Of a stretch of DNA of 64,000 nt, positions 26,818 to 36,398 are shown one piece after another; position 1 is the first letter of the stretch, and the number at the start of each line of letters is the position of its first letter. The translations under genes and the position numbers were made by a program. The DNA is from Clostridium putrefaciens. Lineage in GTDB: Bacteria; Bacillota; Clostridia; Clostridiales; Clostridiaceae. Location: contig NZ_UFWZ01000001.1 of the NCBI RefSeq assembly GCF_900461105.1, positions 1,798,001 through 1,862,000 of the forward strand. The letters run 5' to 3'. Below the pieces are notes generated by a model. That model worked only from the letters and a program-made list of their open reading frames with translations. It made no database searches and was not told where the DNA came from.

Positions 26818-27681
26818 TTAAATGTTTAAAGCATCTTTTATTTCATCATTCATTCTTATTACTTCCTGCCTGGCATAAAATCCTACCGCTTCTCCCTCAT
26901 GGTCTTTGTAAGCTAAAATTATCTTTCTAGAAGAGTTCACAACTCCACCATTACCTTTATTCAAATAAATTGCTACATCCTTTGCACTTCCACCTTGAGC
27001 CCCATATCCAGGTATTAAAAAGAATGTATTATTTAACTCCTTTCTTAAACCTTTTCCTTCTTCTATGTGAGTGCAGCCTACAACAGCTCCTACTTGGCTA
27101 TAGCCTTTTTCACCTATATACTCCTTACCCATATAAGATATCTTTTCGCCCACGATATCATATACCCTTTTCCCATCTTTTGATTCTATATACTGTATAT
27201 CCTCGGCTCCCTTATTAGAGGTTCTAAGTAAAATAAAAACTCCTTTATCTCCTTTTTTTATATAAGGCAGATATGGGTCTATGCTATCCATCCCCATATA
27301 AGGATTTAAAGTTATAAAGTCAGCCTCTAACTCTCCTTCAAAATGCGCTTTGGCATACATCTTTGCTGTATCTTTTATATCGCCTCTTTTTATATCACCT
27401 ATAGCTAAAGAGTTTTTTTCTTTTATATATTTCAATGTCTTTGAGTATGCTCTTAAACCTTCTATACCTTGCGCCTCATAATAAGCTATCTGAAGTTTAA
27501 AGCAAGCCACCCTATCAAAGGTTGAGTCTATTATCTCTTTATTAAAATTAAATATCATATCTTCATAATTTGTAAATTTTCTCTTTATTGATAAAGGTAT
27601 ATAATCTAAGCTGGTATCTAAACCTACACAAGTATTTCCTCTATCTTCAACCTTTTCGTAAAGCTTATCCATTATACTCAT
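26818..27681 (-). CDS. pyrF: Orotidine 5'-phosphate decarboxylase, type 2
   Basis: Decarboxylates OMP to UMP, the last step of the pathway. With 287 residues it is of the longer subfamily 2. The catalytic Asp-Lys-Asp set is visible as AIGDIKRGDIKDT, plus VGLDTSLDYIP near the start and the phosphate-binding GYGAQGG. The ATG at 27681 follows AAAGGAGA. It is placed after pyrC in the operon. Confidence 0.96.
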   Translation of the reverse strand: MSIMDKLYEKVEDRGNTCVGLDTSLDYIPLSIKRKFTNYEDMIFNFNKEIIDSTFDRVACFKLQIAYYEAQGIEGLRAYSKTLKYIKEKNSLAIGDIKRGDIKDTAKMYAKAHFEGELEADFITLNPYMGMDSIDPYLPYIKKGDKGVFILLRTSNKGAEDIQYIESKDGKRVYDIVGEKISYMGKEYIGEKGYSQVGAVVGCTHIEEGKGLRKELNNTFFLIPGYGAQGGSAKDVAIYLNKGNGGVVNSSRKIILAYKDHEGEAVGFYARQEVIRMNDEIKDALNI

Positions 27682-27683
27682 AA

Positions 27684-28880
27684 CTATATATCTCCTTTAT
27701 AAATAAACTTACCACCTTTTATAGTTGCAAGTATTTTTCCATATCCTTTAAACCCTATAAATGGGGTGTTGTTACTTTTTGAAATTATATCTTTCTCATA
27801 TATTTCGCATTGTTTTTCTGTATCTACTAAAACAAAGTCTGCGTCAAACCCTATGCTAATTTTCCCCTTGTTAAGTCCCATTATCCTTGCTGGATTATAT
27901 GACATAATTTCTGATAACTTATTTATAGATATTCCTTCTTCTTTAACTAAGGTGGTGTAACATATATTAAAAGCACTTTCAAGTCCTATAAGACCAGAAG
28001 ATCCTTTTTCTTTATCATCTTTGCTATGAGGTGCGTGGTCTGTAGCTATTGCATCTACATACCCATCTTTAATTGCCTTTATCAAAAACTTTCTATCTTC
28101 TTCTTCTCTTAAAGGAGGATTTACTCTATAGTTTATTTTAGAAGTAAGTGCTATATGATGAGGCGTTACCTCGCAGGTTACATTAGCCCCTTCCTCTTTA
28201 GCCTCAATTACATATTTCATAGATTCTTTTGTACTAACATGTGCTAAGTGAAGCTTTACCCCCGTAAATTTAGAAAGTACAATATCTCTCCATGTCATAG
28301 TATTTTCAGCAAGCCTCATATCAATATCTGATAACTCTTGGCTTTCAGCATGTGAAATCATTGTAATATCTTTATCTTTGCATACCCTCATAGCCTCAAT
28401 CATAACTTTGCTATCCGATACACCTTTACCGTCATCACTTACAAATTTAATATCATCATACCTTGTTATTTCTTTAAGGGTATCAATATTTTCACCCTTA
28501 ATATCCTCTGTAATTGACATGCACTGATTTATATCAATTATACTTATTTCTTTAGCCTTATTTCTGATGGTATTTAGTACCTTTATATTGCTACAAACAG
28601 GATTTGTATTTGCCATAAGATTCACTACTGTGTAACCACCCTTTGCTGCAGCTTTACTTCCTGTATATAAATCTTCTTTATAGGTATACCCTGGATATCT
28701 AAAATGACTATGAAGATCTATAAAAGACGGAAGCAATTTATATCCTTTTCCATCTATAATTTCGCATCTTTTATCTATACTTTTACCTATACTAGTTATC
28801 TTCCCTTCTTCTATATAAACATCTCCGAAAAAGTTATCCTTATAATCTATTATATTTACATTCTTTATAAGTAATTTCAT
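27684..28880 (-). CDS. pyrC: Dihydroorotase
   Basis: Zinc amidohydrolase that interconverts carbamoyl-aspartate and dihydroorotate. The 398 residues are of the long (class I-like) type. Metal-binding motifs are DLHSHFRYPGY (the His-x-His pair), HAESQE, LHLAHVSTKES and ATDHAPHSKDDK. The usual HVHLREPG is here HSHFRYPG, a conservative variation. RBS AGGAGGAG precedes the ATG. Adjacent to pyrI and pyrF. Confidence 0.96.
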   Translation of the reverse strand: MKLLIKNVNIIDYKDNFFGDVYIEEGKITSIGKSIDKRCEIIDGKGYKLLPSFIDLHSHFRYPGYTYKEDLYTGSKAAAKGGYTVVNLMANTNPVCSNIKVLNTIRNKAKEISIIDINQCMSITEDIKGENIDTLKEITRYDDIKFVSDDGKGVSDSKVMIEAMRVCKDKDITMISHAESQELSDIDMRLAENTMTWRDIVLSKFTGVKLHLAHVSTKESMKYVIEAKEEGANVTCEVTPHHIALTSKINYRVNPPLREEEDRKFLIKAIKDGYVDAIATDHAPHSKDDKEKGSSGLIGLESAFNICYTTLVKEEGISINKLSEIMSYNPARIMGLNKGKISIGFDADFVLVDTEKQCEIYEKDIISKSNNTPFIGFKGYGKILATIKGGKFIYKGDI

Positions 28881-28895
28881 TATTACTCCTCCTTT

Positions 28896-29327
28896 TTATA
28901 TATCTTCAAGATTAGAAGCTTCATCACAATAAGCACATCTATACTCACTATTTTCTCTATCTGATAAATAAAAGCTTTGAGTAATATAATTTTCTACCGA
29001 AGTTACACATCTTGGATTTTTACACTTTATTATATTTTCAACATTTAGAGGTAATTGAAGTTTTAATTTTTTTACTATCTTTTCATCCTCTATTATATCT
29101 ATGGTTATGGAAGCATCCAAAATCCCAAGTACTGTATAATCTATATCTAATTCATTCTCTATTTTTATCATATCTTTCATATTAAGTTTGGAACTTGGAG
29201 CATTCATAATTAAGGCAACAGTATAATTTGCAGTATCTAATCCTAGATACTTAAATATTTTCATACCAAGTCCAGCTTTTATGTGATCTATTACAATACC
29301 TTTTCTAATACTATTTATAGAAACCAT
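28896..29327 (-). CDS. pyrI: Aspartate carbamoyltransferase regulatory chain
   Basis: Non-catalytic subunit that binds CTP/ATP and gives allosteric control to PyrB. The 143 residues have the N-terminal nucleotide-binding domain ([13 protein letters not shown]) and a C-terminal zinc domain with four Cys as CKNPRC and CAYC. It starts 1 base after the pyrB stop, so the two are coupled. Its presence predicts a PyrB-PyrI holoenzyme with feedback inhibition, unlike Bacillus, which lacks PyrI. Confidence 0.97.
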   Translation of the reverse strand: MVSINSIRKGIVIDHIKAGLGMKIFKYLGLDTANYTVALIMNAPSSKLNMKDMIKIENELDIDYTVLGILDASITIDIIEDEKIVKKLKLQLPLNVENIIKCKNPRCVTSVENYITQSFYLSDRENSEYRCAYCDEASNLEDI

Positions 29328-29328
29328 A

Positions 29329-30252
29329 TTAGTTCACCCCCAAAAGCTTAGCTATTAGAGCCATTCTTGCATACATTCCATACTTAGCTTGCTCAAAATA
29401 ACAAGCCCTTGGATCTTCATCTACCTCATAGGATATTTCATTAACTCTTGGTAAAGGATGCATAACTATCATATCTTCTTTAGCTTTATTCATCTTTTCC
29501 TTATTTAATATATAACTGTCTTTAAGTTTTAAATACTCATCTTCATTAAAAAATCTTTCTTTTTGAACTCTTGTCATATAAAGAATATCTAAATCTTTTA
29601 TTACGTCATCCATTTTTTCTATTTCTAGGTATTCTATATTGTTTTTCTTTAATACTTCTTTACTTATATAATCTGGTATGCTTAACTTTTTTGGAGATAT
29701 TAATACGAATTTATTGTTTTTGTATCGAGACATGGATTTTATTAGAGAGTGTACTGTTCTTCCAAATTTTAAATCACCACAAATACCAATTACATTATTA
29801 TCTAAGTTTCCTTTTATGCTTTTTATGGTAAGTAAATCTGTAAGTGTCTGAGTTGGATGTTGATGTCCTCCATCTCCTGCATTTATTACTGGAATAGAGG
29901 AGTACTGAGATGCAATTTTTGAGGATCCCTCTTTAGGGTGTCTAATAGCTGATATATCAGCATAGCAGCCTACAGTCCTTATAGTGTCTGCAATACTTTC
30001 ACCCTTAGATACAGAACTGGAAATTGCTTCTGAAAAGCCTATAACTTGGCCTCCAAGTCTTAACATAGCGGCCTCAAAGCTAAATCTGGTTCTAGTACTT
30101 GGCTCATAGAATAGATTTGCTAATATTTTACCTTTACAAATATCTGAATAATCATTTGGATTTAAAATAATCTCTTCGCTTAGAACAAGTATTTCTTGAA
30201 TTTCCTCTAGAGTAAAATCCATAGGGTCAATTAAGTGTCTTCCTTTTAACAT
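29329..30252 (-). CDS. pyrB: Aspartate carbamoyltransferase catalytic chain
   Basis: Forms carbamoyl-aspartate from carbamoyl phosphate and aspartate, the first committed step of the pathway. I choose ATG at 30252 (307 residues, [18 protein letters not shown]), with AAAGGAGAG upstream; longer starts read through that site. Motifs: STRTRFSFE (carbamoyl phosphate), [15 protein letters not shown], and HPLPRVNE. First gene of the operon, behind a leader with promoter and terminator. Confidence 0.97.
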   Translation of the reverse strand: MLKGRHLIDPMDFTLEEIQEILVLSEEIILNPNDYSDICKGKILANLFYEPSTRTRFSFEAAMLRLGGQVIGFSEAISSSVSKGESIADTIRTVGCYADISAIRHPKEGSSKIASQYSSIPVINAGDGGHQHPTQTLTDLLTIKSIKGNLDNNVIGICGDLKFGRTVHSLIKSMSRYKNNKFVLISPKKLSIPDYISKEVLKKNNIEYLEIEKMDDVIKDLDILYMTRVQKERFFNEDEYLKLKDSYILNKEKMNKAKEDMIVMHPLPRVNEISYEVDEDPRACYFEQAKYGMYARMALIAKLLGVN

Positions 30253-30398
30253 AATCATCTCTCCTTTTAACATCACTGTGTTAATTTTAAAGGTTATATA
30301 ATATTTAATTTTTGTAGGCCTTAACTTTCATCGCTATTTATTTACATTTCTATAGATGCATTTATATAATTTGAATAAGTTATTTCTCAAGAACTTAA

Positions 30399-30431
30399 AT
30401 AAAAAAATGCCTTCCTTAAAAAGGAAGGCAT
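30399..30431 (-). terminator. Attenuator-type terminator in the pyr operon leader
   Basis: Minus strand ATGCCTTCCTT and AAGGAAGGCAT (30431-30407) form an 11-bp stem, followed by seven T (30407-30401). It lies after the pyr promoter and 150 bases before pyrB, so it acts within the leader. Its 5' arm CTTCCTT is complementary to AAGGAAG at 30473-30467, which gives a possible antiterminator. Confidence 0.8.
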
Positions 30432-30476
30432 AACAATAACATAAATATCGTTACATTCATCTATAACTTCCTTACT

Positions 30477-30490
30477 GATTTCTCTGAATC
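30477..30490 (-). promoter_or_regulatory. PyrR-loop-like hairpin in the pyr leader
   Basis: Minus-strand GATTCAGAGAAATC: GATT/AATC stem around CAGAGA. The loop fits the PyrR consensus core C-N-G-N-G-A; the closing C-G pairs of the Bacillus site are U-A pairs here. Positioned before the antiterminator strand, as in PyrR attenuators. No pyrR gene is in the window. Confidence 0.45.
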
Positions 30491-30515
30491 AAATTAAAGG
30501 CTTACTATCTTATTA

Positions 30516-30544
30516 AGATTAACATTTGTAATTATACTTGTCAA
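30516..30544 (-). promoter_or_regulatory. SigmaA promoter of the pyr operon
   Basis: Minus strand: consensus -35 TTGACA (30544-30539), 17-base spacer, -10 TAATCT (30521-30516). It lies directly after gltX and gives a leader of about 255 bases before pyrB. Confidence 0.75.
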
Positions 30545-30550
30545 TATATT

Positions 30551-32209
30551 CTATAGATTTAAAAATCGTTTAAATCTTTCTTCTACCTTTTCTTTACCCA
30601 TTATTTGAATTATAGTGTACAAATCAGGTGTATTAGTTCTATGTGTGATAGAACTCCTTATAACTCCAGCAACATCTGAAACCATGCCTTTGTAGTTTTC
30701 CGGATCCTTTTTAAAGGTTTTTCTATCTCCTGCATAACCTAATTTTAAAGCAAATGACTTTAGATTTTCAAACCATATATTATTATCTCCATTTATATCA
30801 AATATCTTAATATATTCTTCAACTATATTTTTTGCTTCATCTAAATTCATATTTTTAGGAAGTTCTACATCCTCTATACCTTTAAGATAGAACAGTTCAT
30901 CAAAGAAATAAAATATCTTTTCTTTAACATCACTCCACTTTTCAAAGTCTTTTCTTGGCTTTGTTCCTTCTTTATCTATATTAAAGACTTTTCTTAATTT
31001 TTCTTCATACTTAACTGCAAGATCATAACTTTCTTTATCAAATTCTTTTGTCCACTCTATATATAAGTCATATACCTTGTCGGAGTTCATTTTAGCTATT
31101 ATATTTTTGCTTACATCATTTAGCTTAATTATATCAAATAAGGCTCCACTTTTGCTCATCTTCTCTAAAGATACTGGAAACTCTTTATAACTTATATCAG
31201 GATTTTCTTCTCTCCACTGCTCAAAATTAGAGTTTATTATATTCAAAAGATACTCAGTAACTGACTCTACAGGATACCCTTGTTCTTTGTAATAAGAAAC
31301 AGCACTTTCAGGATCTTTTCTTTTGCTTAGCTTTCTTTTAGCGTCTCCATCTTGTTTCATTATGGTTGGAATATGAGCAAAGTTTGGAGCATCAAATCCT
31401 AAAACCTGAAATAATTGAACATGTATTGGTAATGAGGATAACCATTCTTCACCTCTTATTACATGGGTAGTTTTCATTAAATAATCGTCAATAGCATGTG
31501 CAAAATGGTAAGTTGGGAGCCCATCTGACTTTATTATAACTATATCTTGATTATTTTCTGGAAAAGATATATCGCCTTTTATTAAGTCATGAAATTCAAC
31601 TCTATTTTCTATATCTCCTGGGGACTTTAATCTTAAAATAAAATTGTGGCCCTTTTCAATATGAGATTTAATATCATCTAAAGATAAATTTCTGCATTTT
31701 GCATACTCCCCATAATACCCTGGAGTAACTTTTATTGAAGTTTGCTTTTCCCTAACTTCATTTAATTCTTCTTGAGTACAAAAACATGGATATGCTAATC
31801 CTTTTTTAACTAAGTCTTTTGCAAAGGTTTGATAAATTTCTTTTCTAAGACTTTGTTTATAAGGACCATATCCACCTATTTCTTCACCTTCTCCTGTTAC
31901 ACCCTCGTTAAAATCCATTCCAAAGTGCTTCATGGTTTCTATAGTGTCATAAATGGCTCCCTCAACCTCTCTTTTTTGGTCAGTATCCTCTATTCTTAAT
32001 ATAAAAACACCTTCACTTTGACTTGCTATTCTTTCATTTATAAGCGCTGCAAATACACCACCTATATGTTGAAATCCTGTAGGGCTTGGCGCATATCTAA
32101 CTACCTTAGACTGTTTTTTAATTTCTCTTTTAGGATAATTCTCTAAATAATATTTAGGCGTTTTCTCTATTTTAGGAAATAAAAATTCTCCTAGTTCTTC
32201 ATTACTCAT
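30551..32209 (-). CDS. gltX: Glutamyl-tRNA synthetase, long clostridial form
   Basis: Charges tRNAGlu with glutamate. The start is set at ATG 32209 (552 residues); AAAGGA is 8 bases upstream. The class I signature appears as [12 protein letters not shown] (HIGH-type) at about 40-51, and KRKLSKRK is the KMSKS loop. Compared with the usual 470-500 residues it has an extra N-terminal stretch of about 35 residues ([18 protein letters not shown]) and a longer C-terminal half. A discriminating or secondary GluRS is possible; another copy may exist elsewhere. It has its own promoter. Confidence 0.92.
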   Translation of the reverse strand: MSNEELGEFLFPKIEKTPKYYLENYPKREIKKQSKVVRYAPSPTGFQHIGGVFAALINERIASQSEGVFILRIEDTDQKREVEGAIYDTIETMKHFGMDFNEGVTGEGEEIGGYGPYKQSLRKEIYQTFAKDLVKKGLAYPCFCTQEELNEVREKQTSIKVTPGYYGEYAKCRNLSLDDIKSHIEKGHNFILRLKSPGDIENRVEFHDLIKGDISFPENNQDIVIIKSDGLPTYHFAHAIDDYLMKTTHVIRGEEWLSSLPIHVQLFQVLGFDAPNFAHIPTIMKQDGDAKRKLSKRKDPESAVSYYKEQGYPVESVTEYLLNIINSNFEQWREENPDISYKEFPVSLEKMSKSGALFDIIKLNDVSKNIIAKMNSDKVYDLYIEWTKEFDKESYDLAVKYEEKLRKVFNIDKEGTKPRKDFEKWSDVKEKIFYFFDELFYLKGIEDVELPKNMNLDEAKNIVEEYIKIFDINGDNNIWFENLKSFALKLGYAGDRKTFKKDPENYKGMVSDVAGVIRSSITHRTNTPDLYTIIQIMGKEKVEERFKRFLNL

Positions 32210-32348
32210 GCTATTCATCCTTTCAAATATGTACTTTAAATATACTATATGTTATTTTAAAAAAATAAAACCTATCATCCTGTATTTAAGACGAAGGGCT
32301 ACATTTCACAGTATTAAATTATTGGTTATAATAACGTACTTACCTATT

Positions 32349-32377
32349 ATTATAGCTTCATATTATCTTTATGTAAA
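32349..32377 (-). promoter_or_regulatory. SigmaA promoter of gltX
   Basis: Minus strand: -35 TTTACA (32377-32372), 17-base spacer, consensus -10 TATAAT (32354-32349). The leader to the gltX ATG is about 130 bases. I find no T-box core (no GGTGGNACCGCG) in it. Confidence 0.65.
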
Positions 32378-32433
32378 TATATTAGAGTCTTATTATACAA
32401 TACTCTAATAATTAATTGTAATTCTTATGTTAT

Positions 32434-32478
32434 TTAAGAGTGTGACAAAGTATAATCCATACTTTGTCACACTCTTAA
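32434..32478. terminator. 19-bp perfect palindrome after spoIVA (probable terminator)
   Basis: Arms 32434-32452 and 32460-32478 pair perfectly over 19 bp around a 7-base loop. It lies 32 bases past the spoIVA stop and before the gltX promoter. On the minus strand the stem is followed by ATAACATAAG, not a T run, so a role other than intrinsic termination is possible. Confidence 0.6.
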
Positions 32479-32509
32479 TTTAAATTTAATATTTAAGCTA
32501 ACATCAAAT

Positions 32510-33988
32510 TTATAATATAATACAAATGAGCCCACCATTTCCTTCATTTATTATCTTTTGAAGCGTCCTTTGAATTTTGCTTTGGACATCTTCTGGCATC
32601 TTATATAACTTATTTTGAAGTCCTTCTTTTACTAATACTTCTAAGGACTTACCAAACATATTACTTTGCCACATTTTTGAAGGATCACTTTCAAATTGTT
32701 CTAATAAAGACTTTACTAGATCTTCGCTTTCTTTTTCTGATCCCATAATAGGTGATATCTCTGTTTTAATATCTGCCTTAATAAAATGCAATGATGGTGC
32801 GCTTGCTTTTAATTTCACACCATACTTATTACCTTGTTTTACTATCTCTGGCTCTTCAAATTTCATTTCAGCCAATTGAGGTGGTACAAGTCCATAACCT
32901 GTTTCTTTTACATCTTTTAATGCCATAGATATTTTATCGTATTCAACCTTTGCTAAATGGAACTCTTTTATAACCGTTAAAAGTTCATCTTCTCCCTTTA
33001 TACTAGAATCACATATTTCACTAAGTATTTGATAAAATACTCCACCCTTAGGATTCATAGTAACCCTAGCTATACCTTCTCCCATATCCATCTCATCAAT
33101 TAAAGCATTTTCTAGAAATTCCTCTTCTTTTATTCCATCTAAAATTTTCTTTATATCTCTTACCTTATAAACATTTTTGCACATATCCTTTATTATGTTC
33201 AAGAAATTAATTTTAAGCCAGTGTGTGCCCTCAAGTTTTTCTATCCATTGAGGCATATCTATATTTATCTCTTTAATTGGGAACTCTTTTAGTACCTTTT
33301 GGAAAAGATTCATCATATCCTTTTCTTCCATATTTAATACATCTAATGTTTGAACGGGTACATCATATTTTTCTTCTAATTCTTTCCTTAGTGCTATAGT
33401 TTCTGGAGCATATTCCTTAGATGAGTTAAGAACAATTATAAAGGGTCTATTCATGCTTTTTAATTCTTCCACTACCCTCTCTTCTGCCTCTACATACTCT
33501 TCTCTTGTTATATCTGTTATACTTCCATCTGTAGTTACTAAAAGACCTATAGTAGAATGCTCTGTAATAACCTTTTTTGTTCCTATCTCTGCTGCTTCTT
33601 CAAATGGTATTGCATAATCATACCAAGGTGTAGTCACCATCTTAGGCTCTTCTCCCTCTTTATATCCAAGTGCTCCTTTTACAATGTATCCAACACAGTC
33701 AACCATTCTAACCTTGAACTTTATCCCATCTTCTAAACTCATCTCTATAGCTTCATTCGGAACAAATTTAGGTTCTGTTGTGTGAATACTCTTTCCAGAG
33801 GAGCTTTGTGGCAATTCATCTTTTGCTCTTTGTTTTTTATAGGCATTTTCGATTTTAGGAATTACCATGGTATCCATGAACCGTTTAATAAATGTTGATT
33901 TACCTGTTCTAACAGGACCTACAACTCCTACATATATATCCCCTTGGGTTCGTTCTGATATATCCTTGTATATGTTAAAATTATTCAA
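32510..33988 (-). CDS. spoIVA: Stage IV sporulation protein A, spore coat morphogenetic ATPase
   Basis: Mother-cell ATPase that polymerises around the forespore and anchors the coat. The 492 residues have an N-terminal P-loop GPVRTGKST, as in TRAFAC-class relatives, DCVGYIVKG as a switch-like motif, and a C-terminal domain ending in GGLICIIL that targets the forespore in homologues. The start is TTG 33988 with AGGAGGG upstream. Sits next to gpsA-der; expected to be under SigmaE control, which I cannot confirm from a clear promoter. Confidence 0.97.
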   Translation of the reverse strand: MNNFNIYKDISERTQGDIYVGVVGPVRTGKSTFIKRFMDTMVIPKIENAYKKQRAKDELPQSSSGKSIHTTEPKFVPNEAIEMSLEDGIKFKVRMVDCVGYIVKGALGYKEGEEPKMVTTPWYDYAIPFEEAAEIGTKKVITEHSTIGLLVTTDGSITDITREEYVEAEERVVEELKSMNRPFIIVLNSSKEYAPETIALRKELEEKYDVPVQTLDVLNMEEKDMMNLFQKVLKEFPIKEINIDMPQWIEKLEGTHWLKINFLNIIKDMCKNVYKVRDIKKILDGIKEEEFLENALIDEMDMGEGIARVTMNPKGGVFYQILSEICDSSIKGEDELLTVIKEFHLAKVEYDKISMALKDVKETGYGLVPPQLAEMKFEEPEIVKQGNKYGVKLKASAPSLHFIKADIKTEISPIMGSEKESEDLVKSLLEQFESDPSKMWQSNMFGKSLEVLVKEGLQNKLYKMPEDVQSKIQRTLQKIINEGNGGLICIIL

Positions 33989-34059
33989 TTTCTACCCTCC
34001 TAAACTATATGTTAACATTATATATATATTGATACTTTGTTGACTTTATTACTTCTAAC

Positions 34060-34090
34060 AAAAAAAAGAAGACTAATTTTAGTCTTCTTA
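34060..34090 (-). terminator. Terminator after gpsA
   Basis: Minus strand AAGAAGACTAA and TTAGTCTTCTT arms around a 2-base loop, then TTTTTTGTT. It starts at the gpsA stop codon and ends the DUF512-der-gpsA transcript before spoIVA. Confidence 0.9.
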
Positions 34091-35080
34091 ATAAATTTCA
34101 CTTTTTTTGTCTCTTTGCATTAATTCTTTAACACCCTTTTTAGGGTCTTTGTTTTGAAAAAGAACCTTATATAAAGTATCAGTTATTGGCATAGATACAT
34201 TTAGTTTTTCTTTTAATTCGTAAAAAGCCTTACAGCTTTTTATACCCTCTACTACCATACCTACACCTTCAATAGCTTCATCCATAGTCTTTCCTTCACC
34301 TATTAGTATACCTGCCCTCCTGTTTCTACTATGAAAAGAAGTACAGGTTACTATTAAGTCACCCATGCCTGTAAGTCCGAAAAATGTTTCTTTCTTTCCT
34401 CCAAGACATTCACCAACCTTAATTATCTCATTCATACCTCTAGTCATTAAAGCAGCTTTTGCATTATCACCATACCCTATACCATCAGATATACCAGCTG
34501 CCAAAGCTATTATGTTTTTAACAGCTCCGCCTATTTCTACACCAATTAAATCGTCATTAGTGTAAACTCTAAGACTTTGTGTAAAAAACAGTTCTTGAAC
34601 AACCTTTGCTTTATCCATATCCTTTGAGCTTACAACTACTGTTGTAGGTATGTCTAAAGAAACTTCCTCTGCATGACTAGGACCTGAAAATACTACAATT
34701 GGATTTTCTAACTCTTCTTCTATAACCTGCGATAATCTTTTATAGCTTCCTTCCTCTATGCCCTTTGCAATGCTTATAACAATAGCTTCTTTTGAGATAT
34801 ATGGCTTTATAACTTTTGATATCTCTCTTATAGCATGAGATGGAACTGCAAGGATTACAAATTCTGAATCTTTTAAAGCTAATGTAATATCTTCTGTTGC
34901 AAATACATTTTCAGGAAACCTTACATCTTTTAGATATTTATTATTACTTCTATTATTATTTATATCATCTATAACAGACTTCTTCCTATCCCAAAGGGTA
35001 ATAACATTGCCCTTTTTAGCTAAAAGTACACTTAAGGCACTCCCAAAACTTCCTCCGCCAAGAAAGGTTATCTTACTCAT
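34088..35080 (-). CDS. gpsA: Glycerol-3-phosphate dehydrogenase (NAD(P)+)
   Basis: Reduces dihydroxyacetone phosphate to sn-glycerol 3-phosphate for phospholipid synthesis. 330 residues, with N-terminal Rossmann motif [11 protein letters not shown], the KGIEEGS segment, catalytic Lys in [13 protein letters not shown], and RNRRAG near the C-terminal domain. It starts 1 base after the der stop and ends in a terminator, forming the end of the DUF512-der-gpsA unit. Confidence 0.97.
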   Translation of the reverse strand: MSKITFLGGGSFGSALSVLLAKKGNVITLWDRKKSVIDDINNNRSNNKYLKDVRFPENVFATEDITLALKDSEFVILAVPSHAIREISKVIKPYISKEAIVISIAKGIEEGSYKRLSQVIEEELENPIVVFSGPSHAEEVSLDIPTTVVVSSKDMDKAKVVQELFFTQSLRVYTNDDLIGVEIGGAVKNIIALAAGISDGIGYGDNAKAALMTRGMNEIIKVGECLGGKKETFFGLTGMGDLIVTCTSFHSRNRRAGILIGEGKTMDEAIEGVGMVVEGIKSCKAFYELKEKLNVSMPITDTLYKVLFQNKDPKKGVKELMQRDKKSEIY

Positions 35081-35081
35081 A

Positions 35082-36398
35082 TTACTCTTTTTTCTCTCTA
35101 AATTCTAATTTAATTCCAGTACCTTCAAAATTAAATCCAGCTCTTAACTGATTCATTAAGTATCTTTCATAAGAAAAATGTAATGTAGTTTTACTATTTA
35201 CGAAAAATACAAATGTAGGCGGTTTTACACCAGTTTGAGTAACATAGTATACTTTTAATCTCTTAAGTGCTACTACAGGTGGCTCTTTCATAAGTATTGC
35301 TCTATTTACAACTTCATTTAATAATCCAGTAGTTATTCTTCTAGAATAATTATTATAGCAATCCTTTGCCATAGCTAAAATCTTATGTGTTCTTTGTCCT
35401 GTAAGTGCTGAAATAAATAGATATGGTGCATAACTTAAAAATGATAATTTTATAGCTATTTCTTTTTTAAACTTCTCCATAGTTTTATCATCTTTTTCTA
35501 TTAAGTCCCATTTGTTAACTACTATCATTACAGCCTTATTAAGTTCATGAGCATATCCAATAATCTTTTCATCTTGATCAGTAACACCATCTTGTGCATC
35601 TATCATAAGTATACACACATCAGATCTTTCTATAGATGTTAGAGTTCTTATAACACTATATCTTTCAATTTCCTTTTTAACTTTACTCTTTCTTCTAAGG
35701 CCTGCTGTATCTACTAATATAAATTTACCTAGTTCAGTTTCTAAGTGACTATCTATAGAATCTCTAGTTGTTCCAGGTATATCACTTACAATAACCCTAT
35801 CTTCACCTAAAAGTTTATTAATTAATGATGACTTACCTACATTGGGTTTACCTACCATAGCTATTCTAATGTATTCATCATCATTTTCTTGATAATCACT
35901 ATCTTTAAAGTGTTCTACTATAGTATCAAGCATATCTCCAAGACCTAGTCCTTGAGTTGCTGATATAGTTATAGGGTCCCCTATTCCTAAATTATAAAAT
36001 TCAAAGGCATTATTTTCATCTTTAAGTGAATCTACCTTATTTACTACAAGTACTACAGGCTTTTTGCTAGTTCTAAGCATATGTGCAACTTCATGGTCTG
36101 CTGGTGTAAGCCCTTCTTTACCATCTACTATAAATACTATTACAGTAGCGGTTTCAATAGCAATTTGTGCTTGCCTTCTCATTTGAGCAATTATAATGTC
36201 ATCATTTTGTGGCTCTATACCACCTGTATCTATCATTGTGAAGTTATACCTTAACCATTCAGCCTCTGCGTATATTCTATCTCTTGTTACCCCTGGAGTG
36301 TCTTCTACTATTGAAATTCTTTTACCTGCTAATTTGTTAAACAAAGTGGATTTACCTACATTTGGTCTACCTACTATTGCAACTACTGGTTTTGCCAT
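35082..36398 (-). CDS. der: Double-GTPase ribosome biogenesis factor Der (EngA)
   Basis: Essential GTPase in 50S subunit assembly. 438 residues with two tandem G domains: [12 protein letters not shown] (about 9-20) and [12 protein letters not shown] (about 183-194), each followed by [24 protein letters not shown] and a C-terminal KH-like domain. AAGGAGG before the ATG. The first 16 bases overlap the end of the DUF512 gene, so the two are translationally linked. Confidence 0.98.
   Translation of the reverse strand: MAKPVVAIVGRPNVGKSTLFNKLAGKRISIVEDTPGVTRDRIYAEAEWLRYNFTMIDTGGIEPQNDDIIIAQMRRQAQIAIETATVIVFIVDGKEGLTPADHEVAHMLRTSKKPVVLVVNKVDSLKDENNAFEFYNLGIGDPITISATQGLGLGDMLDTIVEHFKDSDYQENDDEYIRIAMVGKPNVGKSSLINKLLGEDRVIVSDIPGTTRDSIDSHLETELGKFILVDTAGLRRKSKVKKEIERYSVIRTLTSIERSDVCILMIDAQDGVTDQDEKIIGYAHELNKAVMIVVNKWDLIEKDDKTMEKFKKEIAIKLSFLSYAPYLFISALTGQRTHKILAMAKDCYNNYSRRITTGLLNEVVNRAILMKEPPVVALKRLKVYYVTQTGVKPPTFVFFVNSKTTLHFSYERYLMNQLRAGFNFEGTGIKLEFREKKE

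Noticed and set aside
32210-32350. T-box leader before gltX
   Set aside because: No AGNNTGG T-box consensus, no GGTGGNACCGCG antiterminator core and no terminator in the leader.
32208-32408. 66-codon plus-strand frame in the gltX leader
   Set aside because: Overlaps the gltX promoter and start on the other strand; low complexity, no ribosome site.
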